This document shows positions 44,554 to 55,478 of a DNA stretch of 64,000 nt, in pieces. Source of the DNA: Urechidicola croceus (GTDB lineage Bacteria > Bacteroidota > Bacteroidia > Flavobacteriales > Flavobacteriaceae); the NCBI RefSeq assembly GCF_001761325.1, contig NZ_CP017478.1, forward strand, positions 1,122,001-1,186,000. The letters are read 5' to 3'. Every line of letters begins with the position of its first letter. Positions within the stretch are counted from its first letter, which is position 1. The notes beneath the pieces were generated by a model. That model worked only from the letters and a program-made list of their open reading frames with translations, was not told where the DNA came from and ran no database searches. Position numbers and translations under genes: made by a program.

Positions 44554-45642
44554 TTATTCTTTTAATCCTTCTAAGAAACCGTAATAAGCAGGTTTTGGCT
44601 GTAAATTATCATCATAAATACAAGGCCAATCTTTCAAATTAAAAAATCCTCGTATCCAAGTATCTCGATCAGTAAAATCCCAAAATGTAATACCGTATTG
44701 TTGTTCTTTTGGAACAATTTCTTTATACATTTTTACAAGGTTTTTATATTTTTCGGCTTGCGCCTGTTTCATTTCCTCGGTCAACTCAGTTACTTTTTGA
44801 ATACCTCCACCTCTTGAATCATTATGTGTATTAAAAATAATATCAACTTCCGACAAATGAATTAACAAACCTGTTTCTACTGCTTTTTTTAATGAACTTG
44901 CAATCAGTTCGTCAGGAATATCCATACGAATATGCATTTGAAATCCTAAACCAGTGATAGGTACTCCTTGCTCTTTTAGGTTATAAATCATTTTAAGAGT
45001 ACCGTTCAATTTTGCAGTGTCTCTTTCAATATTAAAATCATTATAAAACAGTTCTGCTTCCGGATCTGCTTCATGTGCATAGGTAAAGGCTTGGGCAATA
45101 TAATCTTCACCCATTGCTTTGTACCACATTGTTTCTCTATAATCACCTCCAAAAGTCTCCATTCCTTCATTTACAACATCCCAAGCATCAACTTTACCTT
45201 TATACCTACCAACATAGGTATGAATGTATTCTTTCATAAAATTTTGCATCCAAATACTGTCTTTTTCTCCTTTCTCCACAACCCATTTTGGTGTAGAACT
45301 ATGCCAAATTAAATTATGTCCAAACAATCTTTGGTTGTTCGTTTCTGCATAATCAACAATACTATCAATTCTATCCCAATAATAATTTCCTTCAGATTTT
45401 AATATTCTATTCATTTTCATATCACTTGCTGACGTAATACTATTAAAATCTTTAGTCTGCAATTTTTGTAAATCTTTATCTGCTGACAAAGTTTGAATTC
45501 TAATAGCTGTTCCAATAGGAAAATTTGAATTATCTTTTAGACCTGATACTTCAACTTTTGAATTATTAGTATTACATCCAATAAAAAATGAGACAATAAA
45601 ACATAAGCAACTGATTAACAGTATTTTGTTTTTAATTTTCAT
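44554..45642 (-). CDS. GH10 endo-beta-1,4-xylanase-like lipoprotein
   Basis: This 362-residue protein has a lipoprotein signal ending FIGC (Cys23). It has the GH10 motifs: NRILKSEGNYYWDRID, HNLIWHSSTPKW, the acid/base DAWDVVNEGM and the nucleophile HLSEVDIIFN, then GITFWDFTDRDTW near the end. GH10 enzymes cut xylan or related beta-1,4-linked backbones. It lies downstream of the second susCD pair on the same strand, 208 nt from it, with a weak hairpin between. Confidence 0.93.
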   Translation of the reverse strand: MKIKNKILLISCLCFIVSFFIGCNTNNSKVEVSGLKDNSNFPIGTAIRIQTLSADKDLQKLQTKDFNSITSASDMKMNRILKSEGNYYWDRIDSIVDYAETNNQRLFGHNLIWHSSTPKWVVEKGEKDSIWMQNFMKEYIHTYVGRYKGKVDAWDVVNEGMETFGGDYRETMWYKAMGEDYIAQAFTYAHEADPEAELFYNDFNIERDTAKLNGTLKMIYNLKEQGVPITGLGFQMHIRMDIPDELIASSLKKAVETGLLIHLSEVDIIFNTHNDSRGGGIQKVTELTEEMKQAQAEKYKNLVKMYKEIVPKEQQYGITFWDFTDRDTWIRGFFNLKDWPCIYDDNLQPKPAYYGFLEGLKE

Positions 45643-45783
45643 AATAACATATTTTAAAATTTAAATTTTGCTTCCTTAATTTAGCATTTATAAAATTCCA
45701 TAAGAACTTCATATAAGTTTTTGACTATTTAATAAGTAAAATAACTATATACATTATAATTTGAATTGATTAATCTATAAATA

Positions 45784-45820
45784 GAAAAACAGCATGCTTT
45801 TTAATAAACACGCTGCTTTT
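45784..45820 (-). terminator. Weak terminator after the second susD gene
   Basis: AAAACAGCATG and CACGCTGCTTTT form an imperfect stem 30 nt after the susD stop at 45850. Two mismatches make it uncertain; partial readthrough to the GH10 gene is likely. Confidence 0.35.
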
Positions 45821-45849
45821 CACATTAACTCAAATTTTATTTTCTAAAA

Positions 45850-47331
45850 TTAATATCCAGGATTTTGATCTGCTGAAGAAATTGCTTCATTAGAACTAAT
45901 TTCTAAATCTGGAATTGGCATTAACTCATGCTTACCTGCTTGAAAATTAGTTCCTGCTAATTCAGTTGAAGCTATTCCCCAACGAATAATATCATTAAAC
46001 CTAACTTGCTCACCAGCTAATTCAACTTTACGTTCATGAACTAAAGCATCAAAGACTTCGGCTTGAGATAAACCAGTTCCAATACTTCCTAAACCTGCTC
46101 TTTCTCTAACTTCATCAATATATCCAGCAGCAATATCTTGATTACCACCTGGCTTCATACTTTCAGCTTCTGCCATCATTAACAAAACATCGGCATATCT
46201 AATAACTTTCATATTGATACCTGAAGCTTGATCTTCATTTTGGTCTTTATAATAGTTTTGATATTTCTTCCAACCTGCATTACCACCATTATTACTTGGA
46301 AAAGCATTGATAACATCATTATTAGGTCCAAAAGTATCTCCATTAACATAAAATGTATCTGCAAATCTTGTGTCACCAGCCTCGAACTCATTTAAAAGAT
46401 CATCAGAAGGAAAAACATTAAACCAATCATTAAATCCATATTCTTGACCTCTAAATGTTACTTCATTTGGTCCTGAACCTGAAGCATCAGAATTCCACTT
46501 AGCACTATCTCCTAAATCATCATCATATTCTACTTCAAAAATCGATTCTACACCGTGCTCAGTCTCTTCTTTAAAATTATCATAGAAATCAACCTCTAAA
46601 GAATATCCACTCATTGAATTAAATGCATTTAAAGCTAATTCATACTCTTCTAAATACAAGTATACTTTTCCTAATAAAGCTTGGGCTGCACCTTGTGTTG
46701 CTCTTCCGTTATCTTCACTTCCTTTTGGTAATAAAGTATTAGATGCATCAATTAAATCATTTACGATTTGCTGATAAACATCTGCTTTTGGACTTCTAGG
46801 AAAACCTGAAGCATCTTCAGGAATTACTGTAATTAAAGGAACATCTCCAAATCTAGTAACCAAGAAAAAATAATACAAGCCTCTTAAAAACTTTGCTTCA
46901 CCAATAAATTTAGCTTTTCTTGCTGGGCTTAAAAAGGCATCAGGAATTTCATTTATTTTATCAGTATTCCCAATTACAAAATTTGCTTTATTAATACCTC
47001 TATAACAGCTTTCCCAATAAGCTCTTGTTGCGCCATGGCTAGAATCAAAAGAGAAGTCTAAATAAACTTTTTTATCAGCTTCTAGTTGTGTATTTCCTCC
47101 GTTTTCATGTGCCATATTATCCATCATAAAAAACATATGACGAGAATACAAACCTCTAGTTTGCAAATTTGCATATACAGCATTTACCGCAGATTGAACC
47201 TGAGCTTCAGTTTGAAAAAATGTTTCAGGTGATAAATTATTTGGATTCGTTAATTCTAATCCATCTTCACTACATGATTGTGTAAAAGCCACTGTAAGGG
47301 CTAACACGATTATTATTTTAATTTTTTTCAT
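45850..47331 (-). CDS. SusD-family glycan-binding lipoprotein (second PUL)
   Basis: This 493-residue protein has a lipoprotein signal ending TQSC (Cys20), the N-terminal SusD pattern NPNNLSPETFFQTEAQV and the conserved YADVLLMMAEAE and HERKVELAGEQVRFNDIIRWG segments of the RagB/SusD family. It follows susC by 13 nt and ends with the family-typical NPGY. Confidence 0.95.
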   Translation of the reverse strand: MKKIKIIIVLALTVAFTQSCSEDGLELTNPNNLSPETFFQTEAQVQSAVNAVYANLQTRGLYSRHMFFMMDNMAHENGGNTQLEADKKVYLDFSFDSSHGATRAYWESCYRGINKANFVIGNTDKINEIPDAFLSPARKAKFIGEAKFLRGLYYFFLVTRFGDVPLITVIPEDASGFPRSPKADVYQQIVNDLIDASNTLLPKGSEDNGRATQGAAQALLGKVYLYLEEYELALNAFNSMSGYSLEVDFYDNFKEETEHGVESIFEVEYDDDLGDSAKWNSDASGSGPNEVTFRGQEYGFNDWFNVFPSDDLLNEFEAGDTRFADTFYVNGDTFGPNNDVINAFPSNNGGNAGWKKYQNYYKDQNEDQASGINMKVIRYADVLLMMAEAESMKPGGNQDIAAGYIDEVRERAGLGSIGTGLSQAEVFDALVHERKVELAGEQVRFNDIIRWGIASTELAGTNFQAGKHELMPIPDLEISSNEAISSADQNPGY

Positions 47332-47344
47332 AATATATTATTTT

Positions 47345-50344
47345 CTAAAATGACATTTGAATACCAAACAATAAAGATTTAGGTTGAGGGTATGTTCCTC
47401 TATCAATTCCTAATTCATAATTGCTATTGTTAATTACAGTGGATAAACCAATTTCTGGATCTAAACCTGAATAATCAGTTAAAGTTATTAAGTTCTGTCC
47501 ACTTACGTATAATCTTAGATTAGAAAAATACTTACTAAAAGATTCATTATTAACAGTATATCCAATAGTGATATTTTTCAATCTAGTATAAGAACCATCT
47601 TCAAGAAAACGATCTGAAGCTTGCGTGTTTTGAGGTGCACCACCTGCTCTAGGTACTGAATTAGAAGTTCCTTCTCCAGTCCATCTATTTAAAACACCAG
47701 TTCCGGCATTAAATAGTCTCGGCATACCTTCAAGGTCATAAATATTAGTATTATAAACATCTACACCAGAAACACCAGTAATAAACATATTTAAATCCCA
47801 ATTTTTATAATTAGCATTTGCATTCAATCCATAAATCAAATCAGGATAAGGTGTTCCAATTTTAGTTTTATCATCAGCGTTTATTTGGTTATCACCATTT
47901 AAATCTAAAATTTTAACATCTCCAGGAGCTACAGTAGTTTGCCCAGGCCCAAAAACTGCATCAACTTCTGCTTGATTCTGATAAATTCCATCTGTTTTAA
48001 ATCCGTGGAAATAAAATAAAGGTTCTCCAACACTTATTCTTTGTAAGTTTTCACTTTCAAAATTTCCTCCTTCTAAAAATTGTAAAACTTCACCTAAAGA
48101 TGTAACTTCATTTTTACTTGTACCTAAATTAACGCTTGCAGACCATGTGAAATCTCCTTCAAAGTCATTATAACCTACATTTAATTCAAGCCCATTGGTT
48201 TCTACAGAACCAACATTTTGATATAAATAATTTTGGTCAAATCCGGCAGATAATGGAGTTGGTACTCTATATAATAAATCATCACTTGTATTATTGAAAT
48301 ACTCAATAGAAGCAGTAATGCTATTATTTAACCATCCTAAATCTAATCCTATATTAGTCATGGTTTTTTCTTCCCATTTTAAATTAGGGTTTCCTAAACC
48401 TGCTGCAGTAGTACCTACAGCAGCACCTCCTATTGGATAAATAAAATCTGATGTTAAAGTTGAACTATATTGGTAATCACCAATTTTATCATTCCCTGCT
48501 TTACCCCAACTTGCTCTTAACTTTAAATTACTCCATTTAGTATCAGTCATAAAATCTTCTTGCGAGATATTCCAACCAACAGCCAAAGAAGGGAAAGTAC
48601 CCCATCTGTTATTTTTACCAAATCTTGATGACGCATCACGTCTAATAGAAGCGGCTACTAAATATTTTTGATCATAATTATAATTAGCCCTTGCTAAATA
48701 ACCGATTTTTTCATACTCAATAGTTTGAGATTGTAAGAAAGATGATTCGTTAGAAACTTGATTTATATCATCAGTAATTGGATTTTGACTATTAGAATTT
48801 AGAGTTTCTGTTGTCACATCTTGTTTTTCAGCCAATAATAATAATTCTAAATTATGTACATCATTAAATGACACATCATAATTTAAACTGTTTGTCAATG
48901 TTATACCTTTAATAGTACCTGAATTTTTTGTGATAGTTGCAAATGTTGAACTATGTGTTGCTCCTTCGCTATCATCATTAAAAGATGGTACAAAAGCATT
49001 ATTATTGAATGAAATATGTTCTAAACCTACTTGAGATTTAAAATTTAATCCTTGTAAAATTTCAAATTCACCAAAAATACTTCCCGCAATAGTTACACCT
49101 TTATTTTCAGCATTTCCTAAAGAAGCAATTCTAACTGGGTTTTCAGCATCTTGACCATCAAGTGAATTACTTGGGCCCTGAAATCCTCCATTATTATTTT
49201 CATTATAAACTGGTAAATATGGAGCCGATTTAATAGCATGTTCAATTAATGAACGACCACCATTCGAACTTTCTGGGTTTTGGTTGTTAAAAGCTAAAGA
49301 TAAAGTTTCACCAAACTTAAATTTACCTAAAGTAAAATTACTATTTGCTCTAAAAGAAAATCTTTCAAAACCTGTTTCAATTAATGCTCCTTCTTGATCA
49401 ACATAACCTGCAGAAAATCTAAAAGTATTATCTTCTCCTCCTCCAGAAATTGCAAAATCATAACTTTGCATTAACCCAGATTGAAAGATTTCATCTTGCC
49501 AATCAGTATCATTATTTGAAGATGATAAAGGTGAAGTTGGTACTACACCAAAAGCATCATTCGCATATTTTAAATACTGTTGAGTATTTAATAAATCATA
49601 TCTTTTTGTAGTATAATTTACACCAGAATATGTATTGAATGAAATACTAGTTTTTCCTGTTTTCCCTTTTTTGGTTGTAACTATAATAACACCATTTGAT
49701 CCTTGTGAACCATAAATTGCAGTTGTAGAAGCATCCTTCAAAACATTAATTGTTTCAATGTCATTTGCATTAATATTTCCTAAACTCTGTGAAATAACTC
49801 CATCAATTACATAAAGTGGTGAATTATCATTTGGTGTACCATAACCTCTAATTCTTACTACTGGTGCTGTACCTGGAGATCCACTATTTGTTATTGTAAC
49901 ACCTGCGGCTCTACCTTGTAGTGCTTGTTCAGCATTTGTAACAGGCAATGCGCTTATTTCTTTTGAACTAATTGTTTCAATTGCTCCAGTAACTTCAGCT
50001 CTTGACTGAGTACCATAACCTACAACCACAACTTCAGTTAAAGACTCGGCTGATTCTTCTAAGACTACATTAATAGTTGTTTTATCTCCAACTTCAATAG
50101 TTTGTGAAGTCATTCCAATAAAACTATATACTAGTTTATCGGTAGAACTTATATTGTCAATGGAATAATTTCCATCAAAATCTGTAGATACACCATTATT
50201 GGTACCTAAAACAATTACAGATACTCCTGGTAAAGGAGAACCTGAATTATCTGCCACATTACCATTTACGGTTTTTGTTTGGGACAGAACACTTTGTGTG
50301 CAGATCGCCATAAAAAAGGCAATCGCAATTTTAAACTTCATCAT
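47345..50344 (-). CDS. SusC-family TonB-dependent glycan transporter (second PUL)
   Basis: This 999-residue protein has a signal peptide (ending VLSQ near residue 21), a carboxypeptidase-like domain (about 23-105), the EVVVVGYGT box, a plug with VLKDASTTAIYGSQGSNGVI and a long barrel ending IQMSF. It is first in the susC-susD unit. The hybrid regulator at 51112-55293 lies upstream on the same strand. Confidence 0.96.
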   Translation of the reverse strand: MMKFKIAIAFFMAICTQSVLSQTKTVNGNVADNSGSPLPGVSVIVLGTNNGVSTDFDGNYSIDNISSTDKLVYSFIGMTSQTIEVGDKTTINVVLEESAESLTEVVVVGYGTQSRAEVTGAIETISSKEISALPVTNAEQALQGRAAGVTITNSGSPGTAPVVRIRGYGTPNDNSPLYVIDGVISQSLGNINANDIETINVLKDASTTAIYGSQGSNGVIIVTTKKGKTGKTSISFNTYSGVNYTTKRYDLLNTQQYLKYANDAFGVVPTSPLSSSNNDTDWQDEIFQSGLMQSYDFAISGGGEDNTFRFSAGYVDQEGALIETGFERFSFRANSNFTLGKFKFGETLSLAFNNQNPESSNGGRSLIEHAIKSAPYLPVYNENNNGGFQGPSNSLDGQDAENPVRIASLGNAENKGVTIAGSIFGEFEILQGLNFKSQVGLEHISFNNNAFVPSFNDDSEGATHSSTFATITKNSGTIKGITLTNSLNYDVSFNDVHNLELLLLAEKQDVTTETLNSNSQNPITDDINQVSNESSFLQSQTIEYEKIGYLARANYNYDQKYLVAASIRRDASSRFGKNNRWGTFPSLAVGWNISQEDFMTDTKWSNLKLRASWGKAGNDKIGDYQYSSTLTSDFIYPIGGAAVGTTAAGLGNPNLKWEEKTMTNIGLDLGWLNNSITASIEYFNNTSDDLLYRVPTPLSAGFDQNYLYQNVGSVETNGLELNVGYNDFEGDFTWSASVNLGTSKNEVTSLGEVLQFLEGGNFESENLQRISVGEPLFYFHGFKTDGIYQNQAEVDAVFGPGQTTVAPGDVKILDLNGDNQINADDKTKIGTPYPDLIYGLNANANYKNWDLNMFITGVSGVDVYNTNIYDLEGMPRLFNAGTGVLNRWTGEGTSNSVPRAGGAPQNTQASDRFLEDGSYTRLKNITIGYTVNNESFSKYFSNLRLYVSGQNLITLTDYSGLDPEIGLSTVINNSNYELGIDRGTYPQPKSLLFGIQMSF

Positions 50345-50808
50345 GTTAAATAGTTTAAGTTAATTAAATTAGTCATTATTCGAGTAGTTATTAATTTTGA
50401 TTTAATACATAGTTTTATTTTAATAAATAACTCTTTACTTTCATTTAAGTTTATAGTTGTATTTATTAAAAATAACTTGAAGAAACTGTGGGAAACTGAT
50501 TGAAAATTTAAAACATCATTTTTTAATGTATTAGTAAAAAAACGAGCAAAATTATACAACTTATCCCCAGAAGATAAATATGGAAGTGTTAGATATAACT
50601 TTAAAACATAAACTATGTTATAAGTTATTATTATAAAAAAATAACAGAGTAATTCTTTATCCATATAGTTGTTAATTGTTAATTATATAAATTGAAAAAC
50701 TAAAATCATTAATAAAAGTATAAGAGAAACGAGCATGATTTCAGCAATTAATTTTCTCTTAAAATTATTCTTTGACATTAAATTTTCTTTATACACAGTC
50801 AAATTTAA
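50345..50808. other. AT-rich leader and upstream region of the second susC
   Basis: No convincing gene is visible. The region must hold the promoter and activator site for susC. A 107-codon minus-strand frame runs through it but has biased, repetitive composition and ends inside the susC start. Confidence 0.5.
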
Positions 50809-50946
50809 TTAGTGGATGCCGAAAGAAATGCTATTAATAAAGCAAGGTTTAAAACAAATGTTGCGATAATTAGTAAAGACCCGCTTGATGCAACATTTAA
50901 TATATTGAGCGCAACAAATTTTACAATTCAAGATCTTTTGAGTTAA
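50809..50946 (+). pseudogene. Orphan 3' end of an unidentified gene
   Basis: A plus-strand frame of 45 codons ending TAA at 50944-50946 has protein-like composition (DAERNAINKARFKTNVAII then SKDPLDATFNILSATNF, ending FTIQDLLS) but no start codon and an in-frame stop just upstream (50806-50808). It looks like the C-terminal tail of a real protein left by a deletion. I could not name the parent gene. Confidence 0.45.
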
Positions 50947-51030
50947 GTATAGTCATGATAGTATTTTTTTTCTAAAAAAACTTACCCTATCTATACTATT
51001 AATAATATTAACTGTATACTAAATACTCTT

Positions 51031-51063
51031 AAAAAAGTAAGCACCTTAAAAAGGTGCTTACTT
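51031..51063 (-). terminator. Rho-independent terminator of the second hybrid regulator
   Basis: AAGTAAGCACCTT (51035-51047), loop AAA, AAGGTGCTTACTT (51051-51063): a 13-bp perfect stem. A T run follows on the minus strand. It lies 48 nt after the stop at 51112. Confidence 0.88.
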
Positions 51064-51111
51064 AAATTTATTTTTAGAAATTATATCTTATTTAAAATCT
51101 ATCACTTGATT

Positions 51112-54100
51112 TTAAATACTTTTCACGACAATCTCTGTTGGAAGTAATCCGAAATGTTCCTTGAAACATTTAGTAAAATATGAAGGAGATGAAAACCCTA
51201 CTTTATAACATACTTCACTGATGTTTTTATTTCCACCTTCAAGTACTTGTTTAGCCTTTTGCAAACGGACTTTTCTAATAAATTCATTGACTGTTTGACC
51301 AGTTAATGCTTTTACCTTTCTGTACAATTGACTCCTACTAAGATGAAATTCTGAAGCTAATAATTCAACGCTCAAATCAGTATCGCCTATATTGTCATTT
51401 ACATAGGTTAAAATTTTCTGAATAAAATCTTTATCTAATGAAGTTGCATTCGAGTTTTCTTCTGCTCCACTAATAGCCCCAAAATATTTATCAAAAATCA
51501 ATTTTCGACTTGTAATTAATTGAGATAACCTTAATTTTAGTAGTCGCATATCAAAAGGTTTAATCATATATGCATCTGCTCCTAATCCAATTCCCTCAAT
51601 CCTATCATCAATTCTTGTTTTGGCTGTTAACATTAATAAAGGTATATGACTAGTTTCAATACTTTCTTTAATTTTTTTACAAAATTCAAAACCATCCATT
51701 TCAGGCATTATTACATCAGTTATTATTATATCAGGTGAATGCGCTTTAGCTTGCTTCAAGCCTTCTTTACCATTAACTGCTGTTAATATTCGATAATTTG
51801 ATTTTAATTCATTTTTTAAATAAGACCTTAACTCAGAATTATCTTCGACCAATAAAAGAGTTGGAAGTTTTATTGATTTTTCATCAGATTCTTGATTGTC
51901 ATCTTGAATACTATAGGGTTCACTTGTTATATTTTTACCTTTATTTAACACTTGTGTTTGATCTATAGATAATATATCTTGTTCATTAAAATGATCTTTT
52001 CCAAGAGGTAAAAATATTCTGAAGTTAGTACCTTGCCCCACTTTACTACTTACTTTTATTTTTCCTTTATGTAATTTTACAAAACTATCTACAACTTCCA
52101 AACCAATTCCAGTTCCTCCATAGTAAGTTTTATTCATGTTTTCTATTTGATAGAATCGCTCAAAAATCTTTTTAACTTGTTCTTTTTCTAATCCTGGTCC
52201 TGTATCAATTATGCTAATTTCAAAAACTTTAGTAGGTAAATGTTTATTAACCAATGGAAGTATTACCAATTTTTTCTTAATTGATACATTTATTGTAATT
52301 GTTCCGTTTTCTTGTGTTACTTTAAAAGCATTTGATAAAATGTTGAAAATTATTTTCTCTAACATCCTTTCATCTGCCCATACTAAATATTCATTTGAAT
52401 CTATATTAATGTTTAAATTAATATTCTTATTTCTTGCTTCTTCTTCAAAATATTCGGCAACTTCTTTGGTAATATCACCTAAATTTATTTTTTGAATTCT
52501 TACATTTAATTTATTTAATTCTAACTTTCTAAAATCCATCAACTCACTAATCAATCTTGATAATCGTCTGGCATTTTTTTGAATGATAACATGTTTCTGC
52601 TTTATTCTTTGAGGAAGTTTCAATTCTTCATCACTCAAAATATCCTCTAAGGGATTGGTTATCAACGATAAAGGCGTTCTGAATTCATGTGATATATTCG
52701 TGAAAAATTGTAGTTTTTTTTCACTCAACTTATCTTCTTGAATCCTTTTTTTACGTTCATAACTAATCAATTCCTTTTCGGCTATTCTACTTTGATTTAT
52801 TTTATTAAGTAAATACAATCCTAAAAAAAACAAAACTAAATATGATAAAAATGCCCAATCTGTTCTCCACCACGGTGGAAGTACTCTAATTTTTAATTCT
52901 AATGGTTTTTCATTCCAAACACCATCATTATTAGCAACTTTTAATTTAAATGTATAATTACCTTGATCGAGATTTGTATACGTTGCGCTTCTCGAGTTGC
53001 CTACATAATTCCATGATTTTTCTAAACCTTCTAAATAATAGGCATATTGATTTTTTTCGGGCCTAGTATAATTTAACCCTGAATATTCTATCGTAAACAC
53101 TGATTGCTTATGGCTTAAGGAGATACTATCGGTTTCAGAAATTACTTTTTTCAAAGGTGAATCTGGTTGATTTGGCATAACTTTTTTATTAAATAATCTA
53201 AAGTCAGTCAAATGCATTGTTGGTAGATTTTTATTTAAAAGAATCCTTTTTGGATGAAAAAAATCTACTCCCTTATAATTTCCGAAATAAATATTACCCT
53301 TTCCATCTCTTAAAGCTGCATTGTAATTAAAATCATTAGATAGTAAACCATCATTTGTAGTATAATTTATAATTTTATTAGTTTCAACATCAATTCTTGA
53401 GATTCCTGAATTACCACTAATCCAAATGTTTCCATCTAAGCTTTCAATAATACTAGACACACTCACTTCTTCTAATCCATATGTAGGGATATACCATATA
53501 AATTCGTCTTTAATCTTATCAAATTTACACAATCCAGAACCTCGAGTACCTATCCATAATGATTCATCAGAACTTTCATATAATGATAAAATATGATTTG
53601 AACTTGTCTTGTTTTGAATTGTTTTAGTCATTGGATCTGACATTGATTCAATAACAAAATTATTGTTCTGCAATTTTTTAATTCTATACAAACCTAAGGC
53701 AGTACCAATCCAAATATTGTCTTGTGAATCAACTAAAACTTTTCTAACTGAAGCTACATTAAGTTCTTTATCAATAAATGGTTTAATATTGTAGTTTTTA
53801 AACTTTTTTGTATTTGGATCGTATGACATGATACCATGGTCAAAAGTACCAATCCATATTATTCCATTAGAATCCTCATCAAAACTTTGAATAATATTTG
53901 ACTCAAATATTCCTGATGAATTTTCAATATTATAATTGACAAACTTTTTTGTACCATGTTCTAATAAAAATAGACCATTACTCCAACTACCTGCCCAAAC
54001 ATTTTTTTTACTGTCAATAAAAACAGTTTGTATGTCATAGTTTGTTAAACCTTGATAGGTTTTAGTTGCTTGTTCGTTTATATGTAAAAACTTTTTTGTG

Positions 54101-55293
54101 TTTGGATTGTAAATATCTATTCCACCTCCATCCATTCCAATCCATAACCTTCCTAAATGATCTATATCAATTCCTGTTACAGATGCAATCTCTAAAGAAT
54201 TAGTATTACTAGTTAAACTCTCTAAGTTTTGAAACTTGTCATATAGTTTGTCATAAACTCCTACACCACTATTATAGTAACCCATCCAAATTCTATCATT
54301 ATTATCTGAAAATAATGACCAAATAGAATTCGATTTAATACTATTTTTATTTTGCTTATCAGTTAAATACGTTTTTAGAATATTTCCATTTCTATCAATA
54401 TTAATTAAACCATCATTCTCGGTACCAATCATTAATGAATTTTCTGATATTTCCATCATTGATAAAATTCGTCTTTTAGTAAATTTAAAATGATTGATTT
54501 TTTTAATTTTATTTAAACTATTTTCATTTACATCAAGTTTTATAACTCCATCTGATATTGTTCCTATCCAAAGCGTATTTAATTCATCTACTAATAGAGT
54601 TAAAATCGCCTCATCAATTGACTGAACTCCTTCTTCTGTATTTATATATGTAGTTTTAAGTAAATTTTCTTTTTTATCATATTCCTTTAAACCTTGCTCT
54701 GTACCTACATATACTTTATCGTTTTTTGAAGTTTTAATACTATTTACATTTATAATTGTTTTTTTTCTATTTCCATAAAATACAGGTATTTGCTCCATCT
54801 CCAATTTACCGGAATCGATTTTAAACAATCCTTTTTCATGCGTACCAACAAATAAATCACCACTTGAATCACTTGTAATACTCCTTACAGAAACAGTCGA
54901 GGAATCATCGTTAGGAAAAGGAATTCTTATAAATTGATCTAAATCTCTATCGTAGAGATTTAACCCCTCTTCAGTACCTACCCACAACCTATTTTTTTTA
55001 TCTAAATAGGTACTATAAATTAGACTGCTACTAATAGATGTAGAGTCACTTATCTCATACTTATAAAATGTATAATCTATACCGTCAAATTTATAAAGTC
55101 CTGATCCATTTGTTCCTAACCAAATAAAACCATAGTGATCTTGAATAATTGTTGCTACTGCAACATTGGATATTCCTTCTTTGATATTTACAAAATTATA
55201 TTCTTTTAAAGATTCCTGTGAAAAAGTAGTGCTTGTGAAAAGAAAAAACAGAAAAAAAATTGGGAAGAATACTTTTTTATTAATCATAATCAT
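51112..55293 (-). CDS. Hybrid two-component system regulator (second PUL)
   Basis: This 1393-residue protein has a signal peptide (ending TFSQ near residue 25), Reg_prop propeller repeats (to about 690), a Y_Y_Y domain (about 720-800), a membrane helix (about 815-835), HisKA with His in NISHEFRTP (about 868), HATPase, a receiver with Asp in IIITDVIMP (about 1190) and an AraC-type domain (about 1290-1390, ending with CYKVGFSSPSYFTKCFKEHFG). It is expected to sense oligosaccharides of the second locus and activate the susC at 50344. Confidence 0.95.
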   Translation of the reverse strand: MIMINKKVFFPIFFLFFLFTSTTFSQESLKEYNFVNIKEGISNVAVATIIQDHYGFIWLGTNGSGLYKFDGIDYTFYKYEISDSTSISSSLIYSTYLDKKNRLWVGTEEGLNLYDRDLDQFIRIPFPNDDSSTVSVRSITSDSSGDLFVGTHEKGLFKIDSGKLEMEQIPVFYGNRKKTIINVNSIKTSKNDKVYVGTEQGLKEYDKKENLLKTTYINTEEGVQSIDEAILTLLVDELNTLWIGTISDGVIKLDVNENSLNKIKKINHFKFTKRRILSMMEISENSLMIGTENDGLINIDRNGNILKTYLTDKQNKNSIKSNSIWSLFSDNNDRIWMGYYNSGVGVYDKLYDKFQNLESLTSNTNSLEIASVTGIDIDHLGRLWIGMDGGGIDIYNPNTKKFLHINEQATKTYQGLTNYDIQTVFIDSKKNVWAGSWSNGLFLLEHGTKKFVNYNIENSSGIFESNIIQSFDEDSNGIIWIGTFDHGIMSYDPNTKKFKNYNIKPFIDKELNVASVRKVLVDSQDNIWIGTALGLYRIKKLQNNNFVIESMSDPMTKTIQNKTSSNHILSLYESSDESLWIGTRGSGLCKFDKIKDEFIWYIPTYGLEEVSVSSIIESLDGNIWISGNSGISRIDVETNKIINYTTNDGLLSNDFNYNAALRDGKGNIYFGNYKGVDFFHPKRILLNKNLPTMHLTDFRLFNKKVMPNQPDSPLKKVISETDSISLSHKQSVFTIEYSGLNYTRPEKNQYAYYLEGLEKSWNYVGNSRSATYTNLDQGNYTFKLKVANNDGVWNEKPLELKIRVLPPWWRTDWAFLSYLVLFFLGLYLLNKINQSRIAEKELISYERKKRIQEDKLSEKKLQFFTNISHEFRTPLSLITNPLEDILSDEELKLPQRIKQKHVIIQKNARRLSRLISELMDFRKLELNKLNVRIQKINLGDITKEVAEYFEEEARNKNINLNINIDSNEYLVWADERMLEKIIFNILSNAFKVTQENGTITINVSIKKKLVILPLVNKHLPTKVFEISIIDTGPGLEKEQVKKIFERFYQIENMNKTYYGGTGIGLEVVDSFVKLHKGKIKVSSKVGQGTNFRIFLPLGKDHFNEQDILSIDQTQVLNKGKNITSEPYSIQDDNQESDEKSIKLPTLLLVEDNSELRSYLKNELKSNYRILTAVNGKEGLKQAKAHSPDIIITDVIMPEMDGFEFCKKIKESIETSHIPLLMLTAKTRIDDRIEGIGLGADAYMIKPFDMRLLKLRLSQLITSRKLIFDKYFGAISGAEENSNATSLDKDFIQKILTYVNDNIGDTDLSVELLASEFHLSRSQLYRKVKALTGQTVNEFIRKVRLQKAKQVLEGGNKNISEVCYKVGFSSPSYFTKCFKEHFGLLPTEIVVKSI

Positions 55294-55453
55294 TGGGTAG
55301 TTATAAATTTTATATTATTAAAACTAAGATTAGGCTATAAAAATTAGTTAAAGTTGATTTCAAATATAATATTTATACTGCTGTAACAAAATTAATTTTG
55401 CAAAACCATATAGATAATTGGATTTGAAACTAGCAAAATCATAAAATAAAAAA

Positions 55454-55478
55454 GTTGAACTGTTAATAACAGTTCAAC
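55454..55478 (-). terminator. Rho-independent terminator of the oxidoreductase pair
   Basis: GTTGAACTGTT (55454-55464), loop AAT, AACAGTTCAAC (55468-55478), followed on the minus strand by a T run (complement of A at 55448-55453). It probably ends transcripts from 55784-57297, 300 nt away. Confidence 0.75.

Noticed and set aside
50341-50664. 107-codon minus-strand frame upstream of the second susC
   Set aside because: It has repetitive AT-driven composition (Ile, Leu, Lys, Asn, Tyr), no domain, and occupies the region that must hold the susC promoter and leader.
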